38,222 nt of DNA from Oscillospiraceae bacterium (GTDB lineage Bacteria; Bacillota; Clostridia; Oscillospirales; Acutalibacteraceae). Positions 27,565 to 36,439 of this stretch are shown piece by piece; position 1 is the first letter of the stretch, and every line of letters starts with the position of its first letter. The notes under the pieces were generated by a model. That model was not told where the DNA came from. It did not search any database and worked only from the letters and a program-made list of their open reading frames with translations. The stretch spans positions 1 to 38,222 of the forward strand of contig JAFLUN010000009.1 of assembly GCA_022508785.1 (NCBI GenBank). The letters are read 5' to 3'. Position numbers and translations under genes: made by a program.

Positions 27565-28572
27565 TTAAGGAGTATGGGTAAGAAGATAGTCGATCCACGC
27601 TTTGCAGCCTGAATTTGTAAAATGTATTCCCATAGAGTTTAAATCGCTGCAGTATTCGTTTTTAAGATAACCTTTATCGTCAAACATTACCTCAGCAACA
27701 TTGATAAAATACCAACCTCTTTGCTGTGCAAGAGCACACAGCTTTTTATTATACTCATAAATACTCTTATTGTTAAGCCTGCCCTCTTTTGAGGAAGCCA
27801 CGTTACTGCTTGACGCCATAGGGGTTACCGACTGAACATAAATCTGAACATTCGGAGATTTTTCAAGAATATTATTGCAAAGCTTTTCAAAGTTCTTTAC
27901 AGAGCCGTTAATTCCGACTGCGTTAATATCGTTCATACCAAGCATGATATAAACCTTTTTTACTGACATTTGAGCTATTGAATCTTCAACCTTTTGCTTT
28001 TTGCCCTTGTATGTCGGGTGAACGGCGTTTTTTCTGTCCACATCCCAAAGTGCATTTGTAGCGCTTAAGCTGCCTGCAACAAGGAACTGCGCTTTGCCGA
28101 GCCTGTCAACAGAAGCCTCATAATAACTGAGCTTAAGACTTACCGAATCGCCCACAAAAACAGCGTCGTCAAACCAACTGCCCGTCACGGCATCGTTTTT
28201 GGGAACAGAGCCTGCAATTTCGTGAGAAAGAGTATAGCCTTCCGCAGGCTTGTACGGCTTAGTGGTTGTTGTAGATTTAGTGGTTGAGGGCTTTGCCGTT
28301 GTTGAAGGTTTTGCTGTCGTTGAAGGTTTAGCAGTTGTTGTGGGTTTTGTTGTGGTTTCAGATTTAGTTTCCGAAACCGATTCCGTTTCGGATTCTTTTG
28401 TGGATTCCGTTAAATCCGAAGAAACACCTTCAGTATTAGATATATTATTCCCCTGCGTTTTTGCAGGCGGATTCTTACTATCTCTTTTTATCCATATTAC
28501 AGACGCCGCCGTCAAACACAGGCACAAAAACACGGAAACTGCGGCAATGCACGTTTTTTTATATTTGCTCAT
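27565..28572 (-). CDS. Membrane-anchored SGNH/GDSL hydrolase with Thr-rich stalk
   Basis: N-terminal TM; (STTAKP)n linker; FDDAVFVGDSVSLKLSYYEAS, VYIMLGMNDINAVG, LNSMGIHFTNSGCKAWIDYL. Confidence 0.88.
   Translation of the reverse strand: MSKYKKTCIAAVSVFLCLCLTAASVIWIKRDSKNPPAKTQGNNISNTEGVSSDLTESTKESETESVSETKSETTTKPTTTAKPSTTAKPSTTAKPSTTKSTTTTKPYKPAEGYTLSHEIAGSVPKNDAVTGSWFDDAVFVGDSVSLKLSYYEASVDRLGKAQFLVAGSLSATNALWDVDRKNAVHPTYKGKKQKVEDSIAQMSVKKVYIMLGMNDINAVGINGSVKNFEKLCNNILEKSPNVQIYVQSVTPMASSSNVASSKEGRLNNKSIYEYNKKLCALAQQRGWYFINVAEVMFDDKGYLKNEYCSDLNSMGIHFTNSGCKAWIDYLLTHTP
28280..28351 (-). repeat. 18-nt tandem repeat encoding STTAKP-like hexapeptides
   Basis: GTGGTTGAGGGCTTTGCC / GTTGTTGAAGGTTTTGCT / GTCGTTGAAGGTTTAGCA / GTTGTTGTGGGTTTTGTT. 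Confidence 0.8.
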
Positions 28573-28680
28573 TTCAAAATAATGCTCCTCAAAAAAAAGC
28601 TTGATTTAATTGATAATTATATAACAAAAAAAGCTCATTATCAATAGTAAAAAGCAGAAATTTGTCAAAAAAGCGCAAAA

Positions 28681-28711
28681 AATAAAAAGCAAAATTACTC
28701 TGCTTTTTATT
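28681..28711. terminator. Terminator after the beta-helix gene
   Basis: AATAAAAAGCA-AAATTACTC-TGCTTTTTATT, perfect 11-bp stem. Confidence 0.7.
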
Positions 28712-28722
28712 CAAATTGACTA

Positions 28723-30369
28723 TTAAATTTTTTTGACGGATTTAACGGTAACATTTTCGCAGTTTACCGTTTTTATAACATCGGGAGCGGACAAAATTTC
28801 ATTGTCTGAAAACTGCAAATCCGAAGACGATTTAGCATAAAAACAAGTTTTTTCACATTTCTTAAATGTATTGTTTATAACCTTTATATTTTTATGAACC
28901 GCACCGCCGTGAATTATATTTTCCGGCTTTATCATTATGCCGTGCTCACCGCAATAATCAAAAACGTTATTTTTCACGGTAACGTCGGTACACATTCCGC
29001 TTTCATACCAGCTTGAAGCATCGTCGGAAAAAAGAATACCGCTCATTGAGTTTCCGTAAAAATGATTATCCTCAATTACCGTTTTCCCGCGGGTTGTAAT
29101 AAGCAGTCCTCTTGTGACTATTCGGTGAATTTCATTGCGCGCGAAGTAAAGAGATGGGCAAGCGGAAATATTTTCTATCATCATACCTGTCTTTGGCAAA
29201 CTGCCGGAAAGGGTTAATTCAACAGTCGTTTCGTCTGTAAGAACCGAAGAAACCACCTTACCTGTTCCCTTTTGCAGAAGTGTCATTTTGTCAATAAATG
29301 CAACCTCGTCCCCTACCTTAAACGGATTGTAACCGTGGGACTGGGGGTGCATGAATTTAACTGTTGCCACATTCCCGTTTACACTGTTTACTTTAAAATG
29401 AAAGCCGTGGCAATTAAGGCAGTCGTCGCCTGCTCCGTCAAACGTACAGTCTGTAACGCTGAAAACTCCCCTGCAAAGGCATACCTGCACAAAATCCGCA
29501 ACCGAGGTCACAAAGCAGTCCTTTTTCGGCGTTAAATTAAGGTTTTTAAGGAAAATATCTTCCGAGCATTGGCAAACCACCGCCAGCGAATAATTAAAAT
29601 GCTGAGCAATGTTTTGAAGAGTTATGTTTTTGCCGTTATCCACAAAAATTCCTGCATATTGACGGCGGTTATCAAAAAGATAATAACAGTCGCCAACATT
29701 AAACTTGTTTGTTGAGAAATAAAAGGCTCTAAGGGTTTTACCGTCAATCATTTTGAGCTTTAGCGCAGTCGCCAAGGGGTGCCTTGCGCGAACATTTATT
29801 TCATTGTTTTCGGCAGAAATTTTATTTGCCCACCAACACACCTTTGATTTTGCTTTTACGTCGACCTCAAAGCCGTCACCTTTAAAAATAACCGTACCGT
29901 TTTTAAATTCGAAATCTTCATTGGGGTTTAGTTCAAAATCAATGTAAGTTTTACCTTTTTTTAGCACCTTCAAAGAATGGAAATCAGGCTTGTCCACATC
30001 AATAGAAAGGTTTTGAAGAACGAAATTTTCACAGTTGGAAATAACGCAGTTCGTCGCCTTTCCGCTGATTATAACCTCTGCTCCGTTACCGTCAACGGTT
30101 AAGTTATGAAATCCGTCAAAAAACAGCGCAACGGGCGCTAAATGAGGAGTTTCGTCTTTTGAATACTCCCCGTCCCCTGCCGTATTCGTAATATAGAGCA
30201 TTCGTTTTGTACATTTACTTGCTTTTATGTAATAAGTGCCCTTTTGAAATTTAAGAATTTTCTCAGACATATCGTGCGGAATACTGTTTATCAGCTTTTC
30301 AAGCTCCTCACCGCACTCCTTCCCCGGTAAAACGCCGTAATCCCACGCATTAAACTCCGTCATTTTCAT
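28723..30369 (-). CDS. Right-handed beta-helix protein, GH110-like (alpha-1,3-galactosidase family)
   Basis: LTVDGNGAEVIISGKATNCVISNCENFVLQNLSIDVDKPDF; CTFDGAGDDCLNCHGFHFKV (GH110 DDxxNxHG-like); parallel beta-helix repeats at the C-terminus. Confidence 0.75.
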   Translation of the reverse strand: MKMTEFNAWDYGVLPGKECGEELEKLINSIPHDMSEKILKFQKGTYYIKASKCTKRMLYITNTAGDGEYSKDETPHLAPVALFFDGFHNLTVDGNGAEVIISGKATNCVISNCENFVLQNLSIDVDKPDFHSLKVLKKGKTYIDFELNPNEDFEFKNGTVIFKGDGFEVDVKAKSKVCWWANKISAENNEINVRARHPLATALKLKMIDGKTLRAFYFSTNKFNVGDCYYLFDNRRQYAGIFVDNGKNITLQNIAQHFNYSLAVVCQCSEDIFLKNLNLTPKKDCFVTSVADFVQVCLCRGVFSVTDCTFDGAGDDCLNCHGFHFKVNSVNGNVATVKFMHPQSHGYNPFKVGDEVAFIDKMTLLQKGTGKVVSSVLTDETTVELTLSGSLPKTGMMIENISACPSLYFARNEIHRIVTRGLLITTRGKTVIEDNHFYGNSMSGILFSDDASSWYESGMCTDVTVKNNVFDYCGEHGIMIKPENIIHGGAVHKNIKVINNTFKKCEKTCFYAKSSSDLQFSDNEILSAPDVIKTVNCENVTVKSVKKI

Positions 30370-31076
30370 TCTCCGTTCATTTCAAGTAATGTCATTTCTA
30401 TTCCGTCAGCCAAAGCCTTCGCTAAAGCATCAAGATCTTCGTCAAATAAGGTATTGTCCTTTTCGCTTGTGATAAAGCCGATTTCCGCAAGCACGGAGGG
30501 CATTTTGGAGCATCTGTTGACATAATAATTTTGATTTGCTCCCTCACGGTACCCCGTATGTATTCCTCTTGATGTGTCTGCTCCCGCAAGCGCAAGATTT
30601 TGCAATATGTTTTCTGCAAGCAGTCTGTCGTCAGAAGGGTTTGTGCTGTGAATCCACATTTCACATCCCTGCCCCGTGCCGGTTGTTGAATTTCGGTGAA
30701 TTGAAACAAACAGCGCCGCTTTTGATTTATTGGCAACATTGCATCTCTCTTCAAGAGAAATGTCCGAATCTTTATCCCTTGTCATTACGACGGTATAGCC
30801 CCTGCTTTCAAGTTCGTCACTGACTTTAAGCGAAAGCCGCAACGTATCGTTCTTTTCAAGCCTTTTTCCGCCCTCGCCCGTAGCGCCTGAGCTGCTTCCG
30901 CCGTGCCCCGGGTCAATGCAAATCGTTTTAGGGTCAGGCGTAAAATTCAACTGATTGAAATAATATACCGTTTCTTCTCCGCCTACCGACATCAGCGTAA
31001 TAACGCAGGAAAGTGCCAAAACAAACATTGCCAGGAGCGGTAAAATAAAATTAAACTGCTTATGTTTTATCTTCAT
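30366..31076 (-). CDS. N-acetylmuramoyl-L-alanine amidase (amidase_3)
   Basis: KTICIDPGHGGSSSGATGEGGKRLEKNDTLRLSLKVSDELESRGYTVVMTRDKD, FVSIHRNSTTG, SVLAEIGFITSEKDN; N-terminal TM. Confidence 0.92.
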   Translation of the reverse strand: MKIKHKQFNFILPLLAMFVLALSCVITLMSVGGEETVYYFNQLNFTPDPKTICIDPGHGGSSSGATGEGGKRLEKNDTLRLSLKVSDELESRGYTVVMTRDKDSDISLEERCNVANKSKAALFVSIHRNSTTGTGQGCEMWIHSTNPSDDRLLAENILQNLALAGADTSRGIHTGYREGANQNYYVNRCSKMPSVLAEIGFITSEKDNTLFDEDLDALAKALADGIEMTLLEMNGE

Positions 31077-31199
31077 TTTTTAGTGCATCTCCGAATAAAA
31101 TTCACTAAAATATATGCAGAAACAAGTCCGAAATAACACATAATAATTTTAGCATAAAACAAGATTTATATCAAGTAACCTAAATTTTGTAAATAAACA

Positions 31200-31228
31200 T
31201 TGTAAATAATGGATTTATTTGGTATAAT
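31200..31228 (+). promoter_or_regulatory. Sigma-A-like promoter of the tmk operon
   Basis: TTGTAA-N17-TATAAT. Confidence 0.65.
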
Positions 31229-31255
31229 GTATTGTATATAACTATGATTTAAAAT

Positions 31256-31303
31256 AGGCAATAATATAGAATTGCCTGAAAGGAACGGTACGAAAGCGTA
31301 CCG
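31256..31303 (+). promoter_or_regulatory. Two-hairpin 5' leader of tmk
   Basis: AGGCAAT-AATATAGA-ATTGCCT (31256-31277) and CGGTACG-AAAG-CGTACCG (31286-31303). Confidence 0.5.
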
Positions 31304-31315
31304 AAGGCAAACGAA

Positions 31316-31981
31316 ATGAACGGAAAACTAATTGTAATTGAAGGGCTTGACGGAAGCGGAAAATCAACCCAGATTGAAAAGCTGAAGGAAAGGCTTGCAG
31401 AACAGGGGCTTTCTTTTAAGCAGATAAAACTGCCTGACTATGCACATAAGTCAAGCACCCTTGTAAAAATGTATTTAGGCGGTGAATTCGGCAAAAACCC
31501 CGAAGATGTCAACACCTTTGCGGCATCGCTTTTTTACACGGTAGACCGTTATGCAAATTACAAAAACGTTTGGGAAGAGGAATATCTTAACGGAACTTTA
31601 ATTTTAGCTGACCGTTACACCACCTCAAACGCCGTTCACCAGACCGTAAAGCTTCCAAAAGATAAATGGGATTCATATCTTGACTGGCTTTTTGAAACCG
31701 AATATGAAAAAGTAGGAATACCCACTCCCGACAAAGTAATTTTTCTTGATATGGATGTTGATATTTCCCAAAGGCTTATGTCAAACCGCTACTGCGGAGA
31801 AGAGGCCAAAAAGGATGTTCACGAATCAAACGTGGAATATCTTAAAAAGTGCCACGAAGCCGCTCTTTACACTGCGAAGCGTTTCGGCTGGACTGTAATA
31901 AAATGCTACGACGGAGACACGCCTCTGCCGATTGACAAAATAAGCGAAGAAATTTTTGAAAACGTAAAGGAGATGCTCTGA
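31316..31981 (+). CDS. tmk: Thymidylate kinase
   Basis: MNGKLIVIEGLDGSGKSTQIEKLKERL P-loop; LADRYTTSNAVHQ; VIFLDMDVDISQRLM. Confidence 0.93.
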   Translation: MNGKLIVIEGLDGSGKSTQIEKLKERLAEQGLSFKQIKLPDYAHKSSTLVKMYLGGEFGKNPEDVNTFAASLFYTVDRYANYKNVWEEEYLNGTLILADRYTTSNAVHQTVKLPKDKWDSYLDWLFETEYEKVGIPTPDKVIFLDMDVDISQRLMSNRYCGEEAKKDVHESNVEYLKKCHEAALYTAKRFGWTVIKCYDGDTPLPIDKISEEIFENVKEML

Positions 31982-32850
31982 TGGATTTCCATTATCCTAC
32001 TCTCCAAGATAAATCAGAAGTGCAGAAAATATTTGATTCTGTAAATTCTGACTGCTGCGAATACTCCTTCGCTAACGTTTTTATGTGGTCGGAAGGGTAC
32101 GAAAACAAGATAAGCGTTAATAACGGCATTTTTGTTTCAAAAATTTCGGACAGTTCCGTTTATTGCTACCCCGTAGGGCTCGGTGATAAAAAATCAGTTA
32201 TTGAAGAAATAATTTCTCAGGATAAAAACGCAATGTTTTACGGTCTTACCGAAAAAAATAAGGAAGAGCTTACAAAGCTTTTCCCCGATAAATTTGAATT
32301 TGTCGAGGATCGTGATGCCTTTGAATACATCTATAAAACCGAGGATTTGGCCGTTCTCAGCGGTAAAAAATATCACAGTAAGAAAAATCATGTAAGCTTT
32401 TTTGAAAAGAACTTTGACTGGCATTATGAGGAAATAACTCCCCAAAATATTGACAGATGTATTCTTATGGACGACCAGTGGGAACGCTTAAACGAGCAAA
32501 AAGACCCCACGGAAATTGAACGGGAGCATTCTGCCATAGACAAGGCATTCAGTAATTTCTTTGAATTAGATCTGTTCGGCGGAATACTGTTTATTGAAAA
32601 TGAGGCAGTTGCCTTTACCTTCGGCGAAAGGCTTAACAGTAACACATTTTGCACACACGTTGAAAAAGCGTATGCAAACTTCAGAGGAGCGTACCAAATG
32701 ATAAACCGCGAGCTTGCAAAATCGCTTTTAGGTAAATATGAATTTATTAACCGTGAGGAAGACACGGGAAGCGAGGGCTTGCGCTCCGCAAAGCTTTCTT
32801 ACCACCCAGTAAAGCTTCTTACAAAATACAATGCGGTTTATAAGGGATAA
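31981..32850 (+). CDS. DUF2156-type (phosphatidylglycerol lysyltransferase C-terminal-like, GNAT fold) protein
   Basis: CEYSFANVFMWSEGYENKISVNNGIFV; KKYHSKKNHVSFFEKNF; INRELAKSLLGKYEFINREEDTGSEGLRSAKLSYHPVKLLTKY. Confidence 0.85.
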   Translation: MDFHYPTLQDKSEVQKIFDSVNSDCCEYSFANVFMWSEGYENKISVNNGIFVSKISDSSVYCYPVGLGDKKSVIEEIISQDKNAMFYGLTEKNKEELTKLFPDKFEFVEDRDAFEYIYKTEDLAVLSGKKYHSKKNHVSFFEKNFDWHYEEITPQNIDRCILMDDQWERLNEQKDPTEIEREHSAIDKAFSNFFELDLFGGILFIENEAVAFTFGERLNSNTFCTHVEKAYANFRGAYQMINRELAKSLLGKYEFINREEDTGSEGLRSAKLSYHPVKLLTKYNAVYKG

Positions 32851-32853
32851 TTT

Positions 32854-33516
32854 ATGACTTCCGAGAATAAAGAAAAACAGCTCTCTTTACTTTGGCAAAA
32901 TATTTTCGACGAGGACGAATATGTTACAAACCTCTTTTTTGAAAATGTATATACCGTCTGCCAAAATCCGATTATTGAAGAAGACGGAAAAATACTGTCG
33001 TCCGCGTTTCTTATTCCCTGCTCGATAGAGGAATATAAGGGCTTTTATGTTTACTGCGCTTTAACCCACTGCGAGCACAGAGGGAAAGGCTTAATGGCAA
33101 AGGTTCTGGCAAAAGCTGACGGAATGCTGAAAAAAACAGGCTTAGATTTTCTTTTGCTTGTTCCCGCCGAAGAAAGCTTATTTGACTATTACGGAAAATT
33201 TGGTTTCGTCCCCTTTGGATACGGCTTTCAGGCGGAAATTCCAACAACCTACACGGAAATTACCGATAAATATTCCAACGCAAGAGATTTTAGAGATACC
33301 GAATTGAAATTTCCCGACTGCGTAACAGATTATTGGGCAAGCGCTGTAAAGCATTACGGCGGAAAAGTTATAAAAGCAGACGGAATTGTGTCACTTTTGA
33401 ACGAAACAATGCTTGACTGCAAAAAAGGCAGAAAAATAAACAATACGGCAATGATTAAAACCGATATAAAGGAACTTTTAAACCTTCCCTGCTATATCGG
33501 CATAACCTTGGAGTGA
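32854..33516 (+). CDS. GNAT family N-acetyltransferase
   Basis: GFYVYCALTHCEHRGKGLMAKVLAKADGMLKKTGLDFLLLVPAEESLFDYYGKFGFVPFGYGF. Confidence 0.85.
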   Translation: MTSENKEKQLSLLWQNIFDEDEYVTNLFFENVYTVCQNPIIEEDGKILSSAFLIPCSIEEYKGFYVYCALTHCEHRGKGLMAKVLAKADGMLKKTGLDFLLLVPAEESLFDYYGKFGFVPFGYGFQAEIPTTYTEITDKYSNARDFRDTELKFPDCVTDYWASAVKHYGGKVIKADGIVSLLNETMLDCKKGRKINNTAMIKTDIKELLNLPCYIGITLE

Positions 33517-33521
33517 TATTT

Positions 33522-34070
33522 GTGATTTACATCTTTTTAGCAACGGGATTTGAAGAAGTTGAGGCGTTAGCCCCTGCCGACGTTTTAAGGCGCGCAGGCG
33601 TTGAGGTACAGCTTGTGGGAGTAGGCAGTAAAACTATTACAGGTTCCCACGGAATAAGCGTTGTTTGCGACGCTGTCGACAGCGATATTTCTTTCAATTC
33701 AGGTCTTCAGGGGATTTTTCTTCCCGGCGGAATGCCCGGCACGCTAAACCTCGAAAAAAGTGAAACGGTAAACAAGGCAATTGACTATTGCCTTGAAAAC
33801 GGGTTGCTCATAACAGCCATTTGCGCCGCACCGTCAATTCTCGGTCATAGGGGTATTCTTAACGGGAAAAATGCGGTTTGCTTCCCCGGGTTTGAAAGTG
33901 AGCTTACGGGAGCAGTTTTATCCGATAAGTTCATTTGTGAGGACGGCAATATTATGACTGCCAAAGGAATGGGCAGTGCAGTTGAATTCGGCACAAGAAT
34001 TGCCGCACGGTTAGTAGGCACTGAGAAAGCAAAAGCAGTTCACGATTCTTTACAAATTTACCATGACTAA
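33522..34070 (+). CDS. DJ-1/PfpI family protein
   Basis: YIFLATGFEEVEALAPADVLRRAGVEVQLVGVG; FLPGGMPGTLNL; LLITAICAAPSILGHRGILNGKNAVCFPG. Confidence 0.93.
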   Translation: MIYIFLATGFEEVEALAPADVLRRAGVEVQLVGVGSKTITGSHGISVVCDAVDSDISFNSGLQGIFLPGGMPGTLNLEKSETVNKAIDYCLENGLLITAICAAPSILGHRGILNGKNAVCFPGFESELTGAVLSDKFICEDGNIMTAKGMGSAVEFGTRIAARLVGTEKAKAVHDSLQIYHD

Positions 34071-34617
34071 AAAAGAGTGCCGTCAAAAGTATTTAACATT
34101 GAGAAATGAAATACCTGCTTCTGAGAAGGCAGAATTTGATAAAATATTGACCGACAAAATTTTGTCTTTGCCTGAATTTGAAAGCGCCCAATGCGTATTA
34201 CTCTTTGCAAGTATCGGCAGTGAGGTTGACACTTGGGGTGTATTTTCAGAGTGCATAAGGCAAAATAAAAAAGTGTATTTCCCGAAATGTATTGACGGGG
34301 AAAGAATGGAATTTTTGCGTACGGCTTCTAAAAACGATTTCACCGTCGGCAAATACGGTATTCCAGAGCCGACAAGTGATGAAAAATACATTTCTAACAG
34401 TAAAAATGACTTGGGTCTAATACCTGCTCTTGCAGTCGGCAAGGATTTTTCACGGCTCGGCTACGGAAAAGGTTATTACGATAGATTTTTAAAGGATTTT
34501 CAGGGAATTTCAGTTTGTCCTGTATACCCTCAGCAACTTTGCGAGAGTGTACCTACGGATGAATTTGATATTCCGCCGAAAATTATTATTACACCAACGG
34601 ACTTAATAAGGAGGTAA
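34063..34617 (+). CDS. 5-formyltetrahydrofolate cyclo-ligase
   Basis: MTKKECRQKYLTLRNEIP; FASIGSEVDTWGVF; KKVYFPKC; LIPALAVGKDFSRLGYGKGYYDRFL. Confidence 0.93.
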   Translation: MTKKECRQKYLTLRNEIPASEKAEFDKILTDKILSLPEFESAQCVLLFASIGSEVDTWGVFSECIRQNKKVYFPKCIDGERMEFLRTASKNDFTVGKYGIPEPTSDEKYISNSKNDLGLIPALAVGKDFSRLGYGKGYYDRFLKDFQGISVCPVYPQQLCESVPTDEFDIPPKIIITPTDLIRR

Positions 34618-34618
34618 C

Positions 34619-34772
34619 TAGCGTGAAAAATCACGCTATTGAATTGTGTGTCCCTCAAAATTTGTAAAAGACAAATTTTGAGATGGACGAAATTACCATC
34701 ACGCCTTGTTCGGCTACGCAAGGATTAAACGTGATATTTCTAAACTTTTGTAGCCGGAAAGGCTATGGTAAT
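34619..34772 (+). promoter_or_regulatory. Structured intergenic leader upstream of mltG (candidate cis-regulatory RNA or repeat)
   Basis: TAGCGTGA-AAAA-TCACGCTA; CTCAAAATTTGT-AAAAG-ACAAATTTTGAG; ATTACCAT...ATGGTAAT enclosing ATCACG/CGTGAT, CCTTG/CAAGG and TAGCC/GGCTA. Confidence 0.5.
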
Positions 34773-34776
34773 TTAT

Positions 34777-36420
34777 ATGGACAAGTTTTCAGACGATTTT
34801 TCCAATAAGAGTTACGAAGATCTTTTAAATGAATATGCAGGCGACAGTCTTACAAGCAAGGTAAACAGTCGGCGTGAACAGCCGACCGCAAGTAAGTCTG
34901 CTAAAACAGATACAGGCAGAGATATTAACTCAAGGTCTGCTCAAAGTAGTGTACCTCAAAGGACTGCAGCGGAGAACCGCCGTCCTGCAGGGAACGCTAA
35001 ATCTTCTCCTTCTGTTACACGGACCCCGTCTCGCAACACTGCAAATGCAAATAATTCTTCCTCTCCTGCAACAAAGAATCACCGTCTTGACCTCAGAGAA
35101 ATTAAAAGCTTTGACGAAGAAATGCAGGCTAAAAGAAATTCATTGGCATCTAATAAAAATTCAGGCAAAATAACCGACACAATGGAATTTCAAAAGGGAA
35201 AAGTAGCTTCCAAAAGGCAAAATAAACCCGTTATTGAAAAGCCGTATTCGAACAGTTCCCCTGCCAGCAGAAAGAAAAGAACCTCAAAAGGCAAAAAGAG
35301 TTCTTCCTTCGGACTGTCTCCTGCCCAAAAGCGAAATATAGTTAATGCCCTTAAGGTTAATAAAACCGTGTTTATCGGCTTGGCAGTTTGCTTTGCTGTT
35401 TCAATTATAATTTCGGTTTTCCTTCTCAGTTGTGTAAACGACGTTCTTGCCATTGGCAGAGACGGCGAAACGTCTGTTGAGGTTGTTCTTCCCAATAATG
35501 CGGACACAAAAACAGCAGTTTCGGCTCTAAAAGATGCCGGTCTTATAAAGAACAAGCTGTTCTGTACGGTTTTCATTAAAGCAATGGGTTATAAAGAGGA
35601 CAATTATCTCCCCGGGGTTTATTATTTCACCGAAAATATGGGTGTTGAAAAAATGATAAAGCGCTTTAAAACAAGCAGTACACGAGGCGCTCTTATCAGC
35701 ATTACTATCCCTGAAGGATACACTATTGACAAGATTTTTGAAAGACTTGAAAAGAATAATATTTGCACTGCCTCTGCCCTTTACAAAACGATAAACGAGG
35801 TTGATTTCAGTAAAGAATACAAGTTTATTCCAAGTGCAAGCTCAAAAAAAGGTGCTTATCACGCTCTTGAAGGTTATTTCTTCCCTGCAACATATGAATT
35901 TGAGCAAGGCGCTGACCCTGCAACGGTAGTAAGAGCATTTCTTAACGCATTCCAACAGCATTGGACTGATGAATACGCTGAAAGGGCTGAAGAGCTGGGA
36001 ATATCCGTTGACGACATAATAAAAATTGCATCTATTATTGAAAAAGAAGGTGCGAATGCTAAGCAGTTTACACAGATTTCGTCTGTTATTCATAACCGTT
36101 TAAACAAATCGGGGCTTTACCCGCTTCTTGAATGTAACTCAACCAAAGATTACGTTACAAACACAATTACGGCAAGAGTACAATCAAAATCCGATCTTAA
36201 CCAATATATCAGCAATTACAACACTTATGAGCATGAGGGATTGCCTGCCGGCGCAATCTGCAACCCGGGTCAGGCGGCAATTGAGGCGGCGCTTTATCCT
36301 GACGTAAATCAAAATTATTTCTTTGCTCACGACAATAAGAAAAATATTTATCTTGCTGAAACAATGGAGCAGCATGAGGCAAACTTAAGAACAATTGCGC
36401 AGGTAAACGCACAAAGTTAA
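34777..36420 (+). CDS. mltG: Endolytic murein transglycosylase MltG (YceG-like) with long disordered cytoplasmic N-terminus
   Basis: ISITIPEGYTIDKIFERLEKNNI, HALEGYFFPATYEFEQGADPATVVRAFLNAF, IIKIASIIEKEGANAKQFTQISSVIHNRLN, NTYEHEGLPAGAICNPGQAAIEAALYP. Confidence 0.94.
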   Translation: MDKFSDDFSNKSYEDLLNEYAGDSLTSKVNSRREQPTASKSAKTDTGRDINSRSAQSSVPQRTAAENRRPAGNAKSSPSVTRTPSRNTANANNSSSPATKNHRLDLREIKSFDEEMQAKRNSLASNKNSGKITDTMEFQKGKVASKRQNKPVIEKPYSNSSPASRKKRTSKGKKSSSFGLSPAQKRNIVNALKVNKTVFIGLAVCFAVSIIISVFLLSCVNDVLAIGRDGETSVEVVLPNNADTKTAVSALKDAGLIKNKLFCTVFIKAMGYKEDNYLPGVYYFTENMGVEKMIKRFKTSSTRGALISITIPEGYTIDKIFERLEKNNICTASALYKTINEVDFSKEYKFIPSASSKKGAYHALEGYFFPATYEFEQGADPATVVRAFLNAFQQHWTDEYAERAEELGISVDDIIKIASIIEKEGANAKQFTQISSVIHNRLNKSGLYPLLECNSTKDYVTNTITARVQSKSDLNQYISNYNTYEHEGLPAGAICNPGQAAIEAALYPDVNQNYFFAHDNKKNIYLAETMEQHEANLRTIAQVNAQS

Positions 36421-36439
36421 GGAGTAAAAGGACATATTT

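Noticed and set aside
28250-28582. Val-rich 110-aa plus-strand ORF with VVEGFAV repeats
   Set aside because: Antisense of the STTAKP tandem repeat in the SGNH gene; explained by that repeat.
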